A stretch of 14,395 bases of DNA, taken from contig JAEDJP010000024.1 of NCBI GenBank assembly GCA_016296285.1, positions 1 to 14,395 of the forward strand, given 5' to 3'. Source of the stretch: Bacilli bacterium (lineage in GTDB: Bacteria > Bacillota_I > Bacilli_A > RFN20 > CAG-826). Shown here in pieces: positions 1-7,548 of this stretch (position 1 is its first letter; each line of letters opens with the position of its first letter). The notes beneath the pieces were generated by a model that searched no databases, was not told where the DNA came from, and saw only the letters and a program-made list of their open reading frames with translations. The position numbers and the translations under genes are program-made.

Positions 1-783
1 GTCCCCGATGATGTAATGCCCCTTCGCCCCGAGCTGGACGCGAATCTGGTTCTTCCTCCCGGAATCAAGAGCGACATCCAGCAAGGAAAAAGACCCACGT
101 TCCGCGATGGTTTTGTAATGGGTGATGGCGAGTTTGCCTTTTTCTTTGTTCCGCGTGACGTAAACGAGCTGGAAATTATCCTGGGCAAGATAGTCCTTGA
201 GGGTTGCCTCTTTTTCTTCCATTTGCCCTTCGACGATCGCGTAGTAATAACGCTTGGTCACGACGCTTTGCCAAGCATGTTGCAACGCTTCGCGCGTCTC
301 GATGTTTTTGGCGAACACCAAAACGCCGGATGTGTCCTCGTCCAGACGATGGACCACAAAGGCGCGAGCTTTCCGGTCCTTGGCGACGAGGTAGTCGCTC
401 ACGAGTCGATAGGCGGTTCTGCCTTTTTCCCGTTCCGTCGCGACGCTTAGCAAGCCGGATGGTTTGTCCAATGCCAAGATGTCGTCATCTTCGAAAAGAA
501 TCGGGAGTTTACGGACCTCTCTTTTCGCGATCGGGCGTTTGGAAACCGTCACGACATCCTCGGGATACAGGCGGAAGTCAAACTGGGAAACGGGGACGCC
601 CCCGACCGCCACTTGATGGTGCGAGAGGAGCGATTTCACGGTTTTGCGTTTGGATTCGCCCATCTTGAAAAGCAAAAAATCCATCAAGGTGGTCTCTTTG
701 TAAACGGACCATTCCGTGATCATCTTGCGGTCGACGAGACCTTTCGTCGATGTTCTTTCGCTTTTCTTGTCGTTCTTATTCAT
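1..783 (-). CDS. RluA-family 23S rRNA/tRNA pseudouridine synthase (3' end cut by window edge)
   Basis: The frame is open from an ATG at 783 to the left edge (261 codons, no stop), so the C-terminus is missing. It would isomerise specific uridines in rRNA or tRNA to pseudouridine in the cytoplasm. An S4-like RNA-binding segment lies around residues 32-80. The catalytic motif HRLDEDTSGVLVFAKN follows, with the nucleophile Asp at residue 148, and the conserved RKNQIRVQL stretch lies near residues 242-250. The gene overlaps the 3' end of the patatin gene by 8 bases (ATGAATAA, where TAA is the patatin stop), so translational coupling is likely; only a weak GAAGAGA precedes the start. The family call is secure. 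Which site it modifies (RluC, RluD or another type) cannot be told from sequence. Confidence 0.9.
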   Translation of the reverse strand, partial: MNKNDKKSERTSTKGLVDRKMITEWSVYKETTLMDFLLFKMGESKRKTVKSLLSHHQVAVGGVPVSQFDFRLYPEDVVTVSKRPIAKREVRKLPILFEDDDILALDKPSGLLSVATEREKGRTAYRLVSDYLVAKDRKARAFVVHRLDEDTSGVLVFAKNIETREALQHAWQSVVTKRYYYAIVEGQMEEKEATLKDYLAQDNFQLVYVTRNKEKGKLAITHYKTIAERGSFSLLDVALDSGRKNQIRVQLGAKGHYIIGD

Positions 784-1651
784 GGGCTAGGAATCTCTTC
801 AAATCGGGCAGGAGCGCCTCCATATCGGCCACCCCTTGCTCATAAATCGGCACGAGTTTTTTCGGGTTGTGCTCGGTTTTGGAGATGGAAATTGGCTCGG
901 AAGGCGCGATGATGAAGGCCTTCCCTTGCTCTTCGAGCCGGAGGAGGTCTTCCACGTCTTTATTATAGACGGCATTCCAGTTTAGATAAGCCTTTAGAAA
1001 GGCTTTGTCCTTCCGGAATTGGGCCTTGGCCAACGTGGCCTGGGCGGGGTTCATTTTGGGTTTTTTCCGGTAGTCTCGCGTTCGCGTCAAAATCACGACG
1101 ATTTTGTCGTAGCCTTCCGCGATTGCCTCGCGATAAGGGATGGGGGCGGATGGCCCGCCATCGAGGTAGCGCTTGCCGTCGATTACCACGGGCGGATTGA
1201 GCAAAGGCAAGGAAGCCGAGGCGGATATGGCCGCCCAAATATCGCTCGTCTTCCCTTTTTCAAAATAGACGGCTTCGCCCGTTTCGACGGATGTCGCCGC
1301 GCAGACGTAACGGCTGGGAGAATTCTCGAACGTTTCGTAATCGAAAGGCAACTTGGATTGCGGCAGCTCGTCGGTGAGGTAATGGAAATCGAATAGCCCC
1401 TTCTTGTGGATGAGATTATGCAGGGATAGGAATTTCTTGTCGCAAAGGATCTCCGTGGTCACGACCTTGCTGCGGCCATGATCTTCGGAGACGAAATCGA
1501 CGTTGTTGAGGGCTCCGGCGCTTGTCCCGATGACGTAAGCAAAACGCAGTTGCTCCCGGAGGAGAACGTCTTGAACGCCTGCGGTAAACGCGCCCCGAGC
1601 GCCACCCCCTTGGCTCACGAGGGCAACCGGATGAATTTTTATAGGTTCCAT
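776..1651 (-). CDS. Patatin-like phospholipase (YjjU-type)
   Basis: This is a predicted serine acyl hydrolase acting on phospholipids or other lipid esters. All patatin hallmarks are visible: the glycine-rich oxyanion loop GGGARGAF, the nucleophile elbow GTSAG (Ser about residue 44), and the catalytic Asp in YLDGG (about residue 164). There is no signal peptide, so it should be cytoplasmic or membrane-peripheral. The start is ambiguous. The ATG at 1651 leaves a short lead into the first strand, as is usual, but has no Shine-Dalgarno sequence. An in-frame ATG at 1678 adds nine residues and has GAGG five bases upstream, but its start codon would overlap that of the divergent lipoprotein gene. 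I prefer 1651 because it leaves room for promoters. The gene is followed, with an 8-base overlap, by the RluA-family gene in a two-gene operon. Substrate unknown. Confidence 0.88.
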   Translation of the reverse strand: MEPIKIHPVALVSQGGGARGAFTAGVQDVLLREQLRFAYVIGTSAGALNNVDFVSEDHGRSKVVTTEILCDKKFLSLHNLIHKKGLFDFHYLTDELPQSKLPFDYETFENSPSRYVCAATSVETGEAVYFEKGKTSDIWAAISASASLPLLNPPVVIDGKRYLDGGPSAPIPYREAIAEGYDKIVVILTRTRDYRKKPKMNPAQATLAKAQFRKDKAFLKAYLNWNAVYNKDVEDLLRLEEQGKAFIIAPSEPISISKTEHNPKKLVPIYEQGVADMEALLPDLKRFLAHE

Positions 1652-1664
1652 TACTAAGTAATGG
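1648..1664. repeat. Perfect 17-bp inverted repeat between divergent genes; candidate operator
   Basis: CCATTACT-A-AGTAATGG has perfect 8-base arms around a single central A. It covers the preferred start codon of the patatin gene (1649-1651) and ends just before the -10 box of the divergent lipoprotein gene. A dimeric repressor here could control both directions. The repeat is seen directly; the operator role and the cognate regulator are inference. Confidence 0.45.
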
Positions 1665-1677
1665 TAAGATAGATTCA
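1662..1677 (+). promoter_or_regulatory. Candidate leaderless promoter for the 5'-nucleotidase lipoprotein
   Basis: An extended -10 element TGGTAAGAT (TG at 1662-1663, TAAGAT at 1665-1670) ends six bases before the ATG at 1677, so transcription would begin at or next to the start codon. No Shine-Dalgarno sequence precedes the ATG, and no good -35 box is visible, which is tolerable with an extended -10. The assignment is inference from spacing. Confidence 0.4.
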
Positions 1678-3260
1678 TGAAAACCTCAAAGAAAAAAAGA
1701 CCCCATCAGCATATTTGCCTCTTGGGTCTCTCTCTATTGCTTGCCTCCTGCTCCCTCGGCGGAGGCATCTCTTCGAAAGATTCTTCCTCGGAAATCCAAG
1801 AAGAAACCACCTCTTCCACGACGGAACCGACGCCGGAAGATTCCTCTTCTCCCGAGGAGGTTCCTTCCATTGAAACGAGCATAGGGGAGCCCAAGACCTT
1901 CCGTTTCTACTGCGTGAACGATTTCCACGGCAGCATCGTCCCGACCGGTTATGAGGTTGGCCTCTCGAGCCTCTTCTCTTTCCTGAAATCGAAGGTCGAC
2001 GAAGACCCCGAGCACACCATCGTCTTGAGCGCGGGCGACATGTTCCAAGGATCTTGGGAATCCAACAGCAACCTCGGGCATCTCATCGTGGATGCCATGG
2101 GGGCGGTCCCTTTTACCGCCATGACCCTCGGCAATCACGACTTCGATTATGGCATCGACGCGTTGCAAAGCCTCATCGATTCCGCCAAATTCCCCGCTCT
2201 TGCCGGCAACATCAACTATTACCGCACGGAAACGAGGTGGAACCGCGCCTTGCCATCGACCATGATCGAGAAGGACGGCGTCAAGATCGGCATCATCGGC
2301 AACATCGGCCAAGGACAAACCACTTCCATCCAATCTCGCATCGTCCAGGACCTCGACTTTGTCGATCCCCTTCCCGTCATCGAGGAACAAGCGATGGCCC
2401 TCAAAAAGCAAGGGGCCCAAATCGTCGTGAACGTCCTCCACGATCAGGCAAAGGCGTTAAACCCGATCGCGATGAACATCTCCTTGAAGGATTTCATTGA
2501 CGGTTCTTTCGGGGGGCACAACCACCAAATGGAATATCAGACCTATGATGGGGTTCCCGTCGTCAACGGGGGATATAACGGGAGGGCCTATTCGTATTTC
2601 GAGCTTACGATCTCCAAAGATGGCGTCGTTCCTTCGAACGCCTCTTCCATCGCCGCGCCGGAAAACTTCCCCGAAGACCCGGCGATACGCGCGATCATCG
2701 ACAAGTATCTTGACGCGGAATTCGACGCCAAGACAAACGAGGTCCTTGGCACCTTGACCGGCGCCACTCTCGACAGGTCCGGCGTTGCTCGCCTCGGGTG
2801 CAAAGCCATTTACGAAGAATACAAGGACAAGTACCCCGATCTCGCCGTGACGATGGAAAACTCGCAAAGGGCTTCCCTCTATCAAGGCGAGATCACCTAT
2901 GGAGAGCTCTACAAAGCCACCCCATTCATGAATAGCATCGTCTTCGCGAAGGCCACGGGACGAGAAATCAAAGTCGAAGCCGCGCACAATTCCACCTACA
3001 CGGGGGACATGGAGACTTACGCGACCCTTAACGACAACGAGACGTACACCATCGGGGTCATCGATTACCTCTATTTCCATCAGGACCGCAACAAGAATTG
3101 CAACTACTTCCCATCCGCCGCGAACGAAGAGAACATTTTGGGCATCGAGGATGATTTCCCAGTCGATATCACCGCGCGGTATATCAAAAACCGTTTGGGC
3201 GGCAAACTCGTTGCCTCCACCGCTTCGGGAACCGCGAACGGGTTCGATCTATACAAATAA
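1677..3260 (+). CDS. 5'-nucleotidase / UshA-family metallophosphoesterase lipoprotein
   Basis: A predicted surface lipoprotein that hydrolyses nucleotides or related phosphoesters outside the cell, feeding nucleoside and phosphate uptake. Residues 1-25 are a signal peptide with basic start, hydrophobic core and lipobox LLASC, lipidated at Cys25. A Ser/Glu/Thr-rich linker runs to about residue 70. The calcineurin-like metal centre follows: NDFHG (Asp82, His84), GD (Asp121), GNHD (Asn153, His154), VLHD (His255) and GGHNH (His281, His283). The C-terminal 5'-nucleotidase domain spans roughly residues 360-510 and includes ITYGELYKATPFMN. The usual glycine-containing NGGxxR loop appears as NSQRA, keeping the Arg. 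The length of 527 residues fits the family. It stands alone on the plus strand and converges with the HAD gene at a hairpin. Exact substrate is not determinable. Confidence 0.9.
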   Translation: MKTSKKKRPHQHICLLGLSLLLASCSLGGGISSKDSSSEIQEETTSSTTEPTPEDSSSPEEVPSIETSIGEPKTFRFYCVNDFHGSIVPTGYEVGLSSLFSFLKSKVDEDPEHTIVLSAGDMFQGSWESNSNLGHLIVDAMGAVPFTAMTLGNHDFDYGIDALQSLIDSAKFPALAGNINYYRTETRWNRALPSTMIEKDGVKIGIIGNIGQGQTTSIQSRIVQDLDFVDPLPVIEEQAMALKKQGAQIVVNVLHDQAKALNPIAMNISLKDFIDGSFGGHNHQMEYQTYDGVPVVNGGYNGRAYSYFELTISKDGVVPSNASSIAAPENFPEDPAIRAIIDKYLDAEFDAKTNEVLGTLTGATLDRSGVARLGCKAIYEEYKDKYPDLAVTMENSQRASLYQGEITYGELYKATPFMNSIVFAKATGREIKVEAAHNSTYTGDMETYATLNDNETYTIGVIDYLYFHQDRNKNCNYFPSAANEENILGIEDDFPVDITARYIKNRLGGKLVASTASGTANGFDLYK

Positions 3261-3279
3261 AAAAGGGGATGTCCCCTTT
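3256..3279 (-). terminator. Hairpin between convergent genes; terminator for the GH2-HAD operon
   Basis: The arms AAAGGGG (3262-3268) and CCCCTTT (3273-3279) pair around a four-base loop. On the minus strand the stem is followed by an unbroken T-run, as for a Rho-independent terminator a few bases after the HAD stop codon. On the plus strand the same hairpin sits right after the lipoprotein stop but lacks a following T-run, so termination there would be weaker. Confidence 0.6.
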
Positions 3280-3282
3280 CCA

Positions 3283-4062
3283 TCAACCGAGCAAGCCGTA
3301 ATGGGCGAGCCCGGTTTTTATTCCATCTTCATCAATGTTGGCCGTCACGAATTCCGCGGCTGCCTTCACGTGCTCTTTGCCGTTGCCCATCGCGACGAAA
3401 TGGGTCAGCCCGTCCAGCATGTCGATGTCCGCGTCATCGTCTCCAAAACCAACCGCTTCATCTGGGGTCAATCCCAGCTCCTTGAGCACGGCGGCAAGCC
3501 CACGTCCTTTGCTATGAGGGACCGGCATGACATCAACCGCGAAGGGATGAAAGCGGTAAAAATGAAGCTCCGGGAAGGACCGCTTCATCTCTTCGTCCAT
3601 CGATTCCGGGGCGAATAGCAAGAAGCTGATCAACGTGCCACGATGAAAGGGGCGAACCGGGGCATAAGGTTCCGAGAACGATTTGACGTATTCTTGATAG
3701 TATTCGTTCGGCTCCGCGAAATAATAACGGGATTTCGGCGTCACGACTTGAGCCATGAGGCCATGTTCCTTCGCAAACTTCACGAAACGTCTCCCAACCG
3801 AATAATCCAGGATTTCCTGATAAAGGACTTTGTTGCGGTAGGCGGCCACGCCTCCAGAAGATCCGACCCAACCATCCCAATCGATACCAAGGGAGAAACA
3901 GCCGAATTCCTTCAAGGAATGGTAAGGACGGGAAGAGCACAAAAACACTTTCACGCCATTCTTCTTGATGGTTTTGATGCTCTCGATTCCCGAGGAGACG
4001 AACTCCTTTTTCTTCCAAGAATAGAGGGTGTTGTCGACGTCAAAAAACGCTGCCTTAATCAT
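3283..4062 (-). CDS. HAD superfamily hydrolase, Cof-like (type IIB)
   Basis: A predicted cytoplasmic phosphatase of sugar phosphates or other small phosphorylated metabolites. The four HAD motifs are present: motif I DVDNTL (nucleophile Asp8, acid/base Asp10), motif II CSSR (Ser43), motif III Lys185 in HSKGRG, and motif IV GDDDADIDM (Asp208, Asp212). The cap domain lies between motifs II and III, about residues 75-175, which is the type II arrangement. The length of 259 residues is typical. The start ATG overlaps the GH2 stop by 8 bases (ATGATTAA), and a good AAGGAG lies 10 bases upstream inside the GH2 gene, so the two form an operon. Pairing with a glycosidase suggests a sugar-phosphate substrate, but that is inference. 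Confidence 0.9.
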   Translation of the reverse strand: MIKAAFFDVDNTLYSWKKKEFVSSGIESIKTIKKNGVKVFLCSSRPYHSLKEFGCFSLGIDWDGWVGSSGGVAAYRNKVLYQEILDYSVGRRFVKFAKEHGLMAQVVTPKSRYYFAEPNEYYQEYVKSFSEPYAPVRPFHRGTLISFLLFAPESMDEEMKRSFPELHFYRFHPFAVDVMPVPHSKGRGLAAVLKELGLTPDEAVGFGDDDADIDMLDGLTHFVAMGNGKEHVKAAAEFVTANIDEDGIKTGLAHYGLLG

Positions 4063-5794
4063 TAAAATCTAACTCCTTCATTTTCGATTTCAACCGCATG
4101 GGGTCCACCTTTTGCACTTTTCGATCATACGTGACGAGGCCATTCGTCTCCTCTTCGACATCCGTGAGTTGGGTGTAGACGATGAGGGAAAGACCTTGTT
4201 CTTTCGCGGGGATGATCTCCTGATCGAAAAGGTTCTCGACGGCGTCATTGAGGGCGCCGATATCGCGGAAACGCTTATACCCGAAGACGCGGTTGCTCCA
4301 AACGTGATCCTTCAAGGACAAAGAATAACCACCGAATTCGCTAAGAGAGAGGATGCGCTTCGTCGAGGGATGGAGACGTACTTTCCGGAAATAGATGTGA
4401 TGGGAATCAAAATCGCCATTCCCTTGGTCGCACCACCCCGAATTCTGGTCAACAAGACGGGTGGGGTCTGCTTGGCGAAGAAGCGCTAGGAATTCATCGC
4501 TATCGAATTGCCCCCAAGCTTCATTGAAGATGGTCCAGCCGGCAAGGGATGGGACGTTTTCCAACCGTTTGACGAAGGGGAGGAACTCCTTGCGGAATTC
4601 TTCTCTCGAAGCCGGGTTCTTGCGTCCAACGCGACGTTGAAAAGAAGGGGTTTTGTCATCCCACTTCGGGGAAAGAAAGGTACCCAAACCCATTAAATAC
4701 AAAGAATAGGGGCCTCCTCCGTTAATGAAATCTTGGAACACGATCATGCCCAAGGTATCGCAAAGGGCGTACCAACGCATCGGCTCGACCTTGATGTGTT
4801 TCCGAATCATGTTGAAGCCGTATTCCTTGGCAAGAAGGATATCGTGGGCCATCGCTTCCTCGCTTACGGGGGTCAAGCCGCTTTCGGGGGCATACCCTTG
4901 GTCAAGAACCCCTTTGAGGAAATAGGGTTTCCCATTGAGGGCGAAAACGGGGTGTCCGTGCCAGAAGGCCTTCCCGAAGCTGCGGAAAGCGCAATAAGAA
5001 TGGATGCGGTCTTCTTTTGCCGTGATCTCGACGCGATAGAGATTCGGCTGTTCAGGACTCCAAAGGCGAAGGGGAGAAAGAACGGGGACGTCTATGTGAT
5101 TTCCCTCTTCAATCGTCGCTTCACCTACCTGGATTTCCCCGGAAAAGAGGCGAACCTTCAAAGGGTAAGGATTCCCAACGAGGGAAAAATCCATGGAAAG
5201 CGTCGCAGTCTTGGGGTCGGCCCGCATCGAGAATGAATCGACCCGGTCTTGTTCCACTCCTTCGAGCCATACGCTATGATAGATTCCGCTCGTCGCGGTA
5301 TACCAAATGCCATGGCCGTCTTTTGACTGCTTCCCTTTTGGATAGACGTCGCTTGTGACATCATCCTTGACCATGACGAGTAACTCGTTCTCTTCGGCGA
5401 GATCGTCCGTGATGTCGATGACGAAAGGAAGATAACCTCCTTCATGCGTCCCGAGAAATCGACCATTCAAGGTGACGGAACACACCTGGTCCACCGCCTC
5501 GAAGTGCAACAGGACTCGTTTCGAAGCAAAAGAGGACGGCAACGTGAAACGCTTTCGATAATGGAGAACGTCGTCCGCCGAAACGGGCTCTTGAATGCCG
5601 CTAGCAAGAGTCTCAACGGCAAACGGGACGAGAATCTCGCGGGAATAATGCGCCGGGGGCAATTCGTTCTGATCCTTTTCAAAATCCCAAACTCCGTTCA
5701 GCGATAGGAAGAGGTCCCTGCGAAACTGGGGATTCGGGTGTTCAGGCAAAGGTGATTCCTTTGAAACGGATTCCCAAAATTCGGTCGTTATCAT
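4055..5794 (-). CDS. Glycoside hydrolase family 2 (beta-galactosidase/glucuronidase/mannosidase-like)
   Basis: A predicted retaining glycosidase. The order is an N-terminal sugar-binding jelly-roll (residues about 25-180, with SLNGVWDF and HEGGYLPF), an immunoglobulin-like middle domain (about 180-275), and a TIM-barrel catalytic domain. The acid/base is Glu425 in FNEAWGQ and the nucleophile is Glu486 in LSEFGGYS. No signal peptide is present, so it acts on imported oligosaccharides in the cytoplasm. At 579 residues it is a short member, similar in size to beta-glucuronidases and far shorter than LacZ. The start at 5794 lies nine bases after a TAGAAT box and has no properly spaced Shine-Dalgarno sequence, suggesting a leaderless mRNA. 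The HAD gene is translationally coupled downstream. The specific sugar cannot be read from the sequence. Confidence 0.9.
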   Translation of the reverse strand: MITTEFWESVSKESPLPEHPNPQFRRDLFLSLNGVWDFEKDQNELPPAHYSREILVPFAVETLASGIQEPVSADDVLHYRKRFTLPSSFASKRVLLHFEAVDQVCSVTLNGRFLGTHEGGYLPFVIDITDDLAEENELLVMVKDDVTSDVYPKGKQSKDGHGIWYTATSGIYHSVWLEGVEQDRVDSFSMRADPKTATLSMDFSLVGNPYPLKVRLFSGEIQVGEATIEEGNHIDVPVLSPLRLWSPEQPNLYRVEITAKEDRIHSYCAFRSFGKAFWHGHPVFALNGKPYFLKGVLDQGYAPESGLTPVSEEAMAHDILLAKEYGFNMIRKHIKVEPMRWYALCDTLGMIVFQDFINGGGPYSLYLMGLGTFLSPKWDDKTPSFQRRVGRKNPASREEFRKEFLPFVKRLENVPSLAGWTIFNEAWGQFDSDEFLALLRQADPTRLVDQNSGWCDQGNGDFDSHHIYFRKVRLHPSTKRILSLSEFGGYSLSLKDHVWSNRVFGYKRFRDIGALNDAVENLFDQEIIPAKEQGLSLIVYTQLTDVEEETNGLVTYDRKVQKVDPMRLKSKMKELDFND

Positions 5795-5796
5795 AG

Positions 5797-5809
5797 CCTT
5801 CTAATTCTA
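5797..5809 (-). promoter_or_regulatory. Candidate leaderless promoter for the GH2-HAD operon
   Basis: The -10 box TAGAAT (5809-5804 on the minus strand) lies nine bases before the ATG at 5794, putting the predicted transcription start at about 5797 or on the start codon. The same GAGTAGAAT string precedes the ybaK gene. The -35 region at 5827-5832 reads TTTCAG and is weak. An AGAAGG is only two bases from the ATG, too close to act as a normal ribosome binding site. Confidence 0.45.
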
Positions 5810-5811
5810 CT

Positions 5812-5826
5812 CAAAGGTTCCCTTTG
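5812..5826. repeat. Perfect 15-bp inverted repeat between divergent genes; candidate operator
   Basis: CAAAGG-TTC-CCTTTG has perfect 6-base arms. It fills the -35/-10 spacer of the GH2 promoter and abuts the -35 region of the M24 peptidase promoter, so a bound regulator could affect both genes. The repeat is seen directly; its role as an operator is inference and no regulator gene is adjacent. Confidence 0.4.
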
Positions 5827-5855
5827 CTGAAACCCATTTAAAGTTGGAATATACT
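5827..5855 (+). promoter_or_regulatory. Candidate leaderless promoter for the M24 peptidase
   Basis: CTGAAA (5827-5832, four of six bases match TTGACA), a 17-base spacer and TATACT (5850-5855) form a plausible sigma-A promoter. The box ends nine bases before the ATG at 5865, so the predicted transcription start is about two bases before the start codon or on it. No Shine-Dalgarno sequence is present. Confidence 0.45.
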
Positions 5856-5864
5856 TTGCCCATC

Positions 5865-7049
5865 ATGAAAATCACCATTGAGAAAATCCAACAACAATTA
5901 ACATCCCAAAAAGCAGACGCCTGGATCATGCTTGATTATGAGAACCACAATCCGACGTTCCGCGCCCTGATCGGGGACAAATTCCTCACGAGGAAAATCG
6001 TTCTCGTGATCCCTCCGCAAGGAAAGCCTTACATCATCGCGCACGTCATCGATTCCGCCTTCCTGAAAGACCCGGAAACCACGAGCCGTTTTGACCTCGT
6101 TCTCTACAAAACCTGGAAAGAGATGCTGCAGGCGGAGAAAACCCGTTTCTCTTCCTATTCCACCGTTTTGATGGACGTGTCGGAACACGGGCTTCTCCCC
6201 AGGGTCTCCCTCGCGGACTACGGATCGGTCCAGTTCATCAAAGATCTTGGGATCGAGGTCCGTTCCTCCGCGGACATTCTCCAATCCTTGACCGCGACCT
6301 TGAGCGAGGACCAACTGGCCTCCCAAGAGGATGCCTGCAAGAAGGCCCTTCGCATCAAAGACGAAGCCTTCGCCTTGATTGCCAAAGAAACAAAACAGAA
6401 GGGACATACCGATGAATTCACCATCCAGCAATTCATCGCCAGGCGCTTCAAAGAAGAAGGAATGGTCTTTGATGAAGACCCGATCGTCGCGATTGGCAAG
6501 AACGCGGGCGACCCGCATTACGGGCCGACGAAAGATTGCTTCAGCTTGATCAAAGAGGGCGACTTGGTCTTGATTGATATGTGGGCAAAGAACGCCGCGC
6601 CCGGCAGCGTGTACGCGGACATCACGTGGATGGGCTATGTCGGCCACGAGGTTCCAAAGATTTACGCGGAGCGTTTTGCCATCATCAAAAAAGCCCGCGA
6701 CGGGGTCATTTCGTTCCTGAAGGAACAACTCCCCCTTCGCAAGGTTTTGGCTTACGAAGCCGATGACGTGGCAAGGAAGATCATCACGGATGCCGGATTC
6801 GGGGACGCGTTCGTCCATCGCGTGGGGCACAGCATCACCGACGACGTCTCTTGCCATGGCGCCGGGGCGAATCTCGACAATTTCGAGTCCCATGACGCAC
6901 GCGAGCTCATGGACGATACCTCGTTCTCGGATGAACCTGGAATCTATACCCCGGAATTCGGCATGCGCACCGAAACCGATTTGCACATCAAAAACCGGGA
7001 GCTCCTCGTTCTCGGAGGCTTGCAAGACGAAATCATCCCCCTCCTTTAA
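5865..7049 (+). CDS. M24 family metallopeptidase, Xaa-Pro aminopeptidase-like
   Basis: A predicted cytoplasmic dimetal peptidase that removes N-terminal residues before proline or cleaves Xaa-Pro dipeptides, a natural partner to oligopeptide import. The N-terminal creatinase-like domain covers about residues 5-145 and the pita-bread catalytic domain the rest. All five metal ligands are identifiable: Asp238 (LIDMW), Asp252 (ADIT), His322 (RVGHSI), Glu357 (DEPGIY) and Glu370 (GMRTET). The GHSI variant with a following HGAG segment and FESHDAR marks the Xaa-Pro subgroup with a longer loop. The ATG at 5865 is chosen over an in-frame TTG at 5844 because the TTG lies upstream of the -10 box. The length is 394 residues. 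Its stop codon overlaps the stop of convergent csoR. Confidence 0.9.
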   Translation: MKITIEKIQQQLTSQKADAWIMLDYENHNPTFRALIGDKFLTRKIVLVIPPQGKPYIIAHVIDSAFLKDPETTSRFDLVLYKTWKEMLQAEKTRFSSYSTVLMDVSEHGLLPRVSLADYGSVQFIKDLGIEVRSSADILQSLTATLSEDQLASQEDACKKALRIKDEAFALIAKETKQKGHTDEFTIQQFIARRFKEEGMVFDEDPIVAIGKNAGDPHYGPTKDCFSLIKEGDLVLIDMWAKNAAPGSVYADITWMGYVGHEVPKIYAERFAIIKKARDGVISFLKEQLPLRKVLAYEADDVARKIITDAGFGDAFVHRVGHSITDDVSCHGAGANLDNFESHDARELMDDTSFSDEPGIYTPEFGMRTETDLHIKNRELLVLGGLQDEIIPLL

Positions 7050-7318
7050 TGGGAAAGGCGTTCGAGCACCGATTCCACTTCCGCGATTTTCTTGCGGAGG
7101 GTTTCTTCGTCCCCGTCTTTCGCCGCATCGCTCACGCACCCTTCAAGATGCGCGGACAGCACGGCGACATTGAGATTTTTCAAAAGGGCGATCGTGGCCA
7201 TGATTTGATTGGACACGTCGATGCAATAGGCCCCCTGGTCGATCATTTTCGAGATGCCTTCCAGTTGGCCTTTGGCGATTGCGAGTTGCCGTTTGGCTTT
7301 TTGGGCGTTCGCTTTCAC
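7046..7318 (-). CDS. csoR: Copper-sensing transcriptional repressor CsoR
   Basis: A 90-residue all-helical DUF156 repressor that leaves its operator when Cu(I) binds. The Cu(I) ligands Cys32, His57 and Cys61 are present with the 25- and 4-residue spacing known for Mycobacterium tuberculosis CsoR. It is the last gene of copA-copZ-csoR. The start is GTG, overlapping the copZ TGA by 4 bases (GTGA), so translational coupling is expected. It probably represses its own operon through the operator at 9855-9871. Its stop codon overlaps that of the convergent peptidase gene, and I see no terminator hairpin at its end. Confidence 0.93.
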   Translation of the reverse strand: MKANAQKAKRQLAIAKGQLEGISKMIDQGAYCIDVSNQIMATIALLKNLNVAVLSAHLEGCVSDAAKDGDEETLRKKIAEVESVLERLSH

Positions 7319-7548
7319 GCTTGCGCCTTTCCCGCGAAGACGAAACCCGCTTCCTCGATCGCGTGACGGACCTCTTCTTCCGGGATTTCCCTCGTCGAAA
7401 CGATGGTCGCGATTCCTCGTTCAAGGATGATCTCTACTTTCTTCACGCCCGGCAAGCCGGACAAAGCTTTCTGCGTCTTGGCCGCGCAGTGAGCGCATCT
7501 CATGCCTTGCACGAGATAGGTTTCCGAATAACGCTTTCCGAAAATCAT
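7315..7548 (-). CDS. copZ: Copper chaperone CopZ (heavy-metal-associated domain)
   Basis: A 77-residue HMA-domain protein with the metal site GMRCAHC (Cys18, Cys21). It would carry Cu(I) in the cytosol to CopA or CsoR. It has about ten residues ahead of the core domain compared with the shortest chaperones. The ATG overlaps the copA TGA by 4 bases (ATGA), and AAAGGA lies eight bases upstream, so its own translation initiation is credible. It sits between the exporter and the repressor genes, as in many Gram-positive copper operons. Confidence 0.93.
   Translation of the reverse strand: MIFGKRYSETYLVQGMRCAHCAAKTQKALSGLPGVKKVEIILERGIATIVSTREIPEEEVRHAIEEAGFVFAGKAQA

Noticed and set aside
1734..3080. 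Minus-strand frames of 207 and 235 residues across the 5'-nucleotidase gene
   Set aside because: Opposite a gene with signal peptide and full metallophosphoesterase motifs; no motif of their own.
5898..7139. A 413-residue open frame on the minus strand across the M24 peptidase
   Set aside because: Antisense to a gene with all five metal ligands; it also runs into csoR out of frame and shows no known motif.
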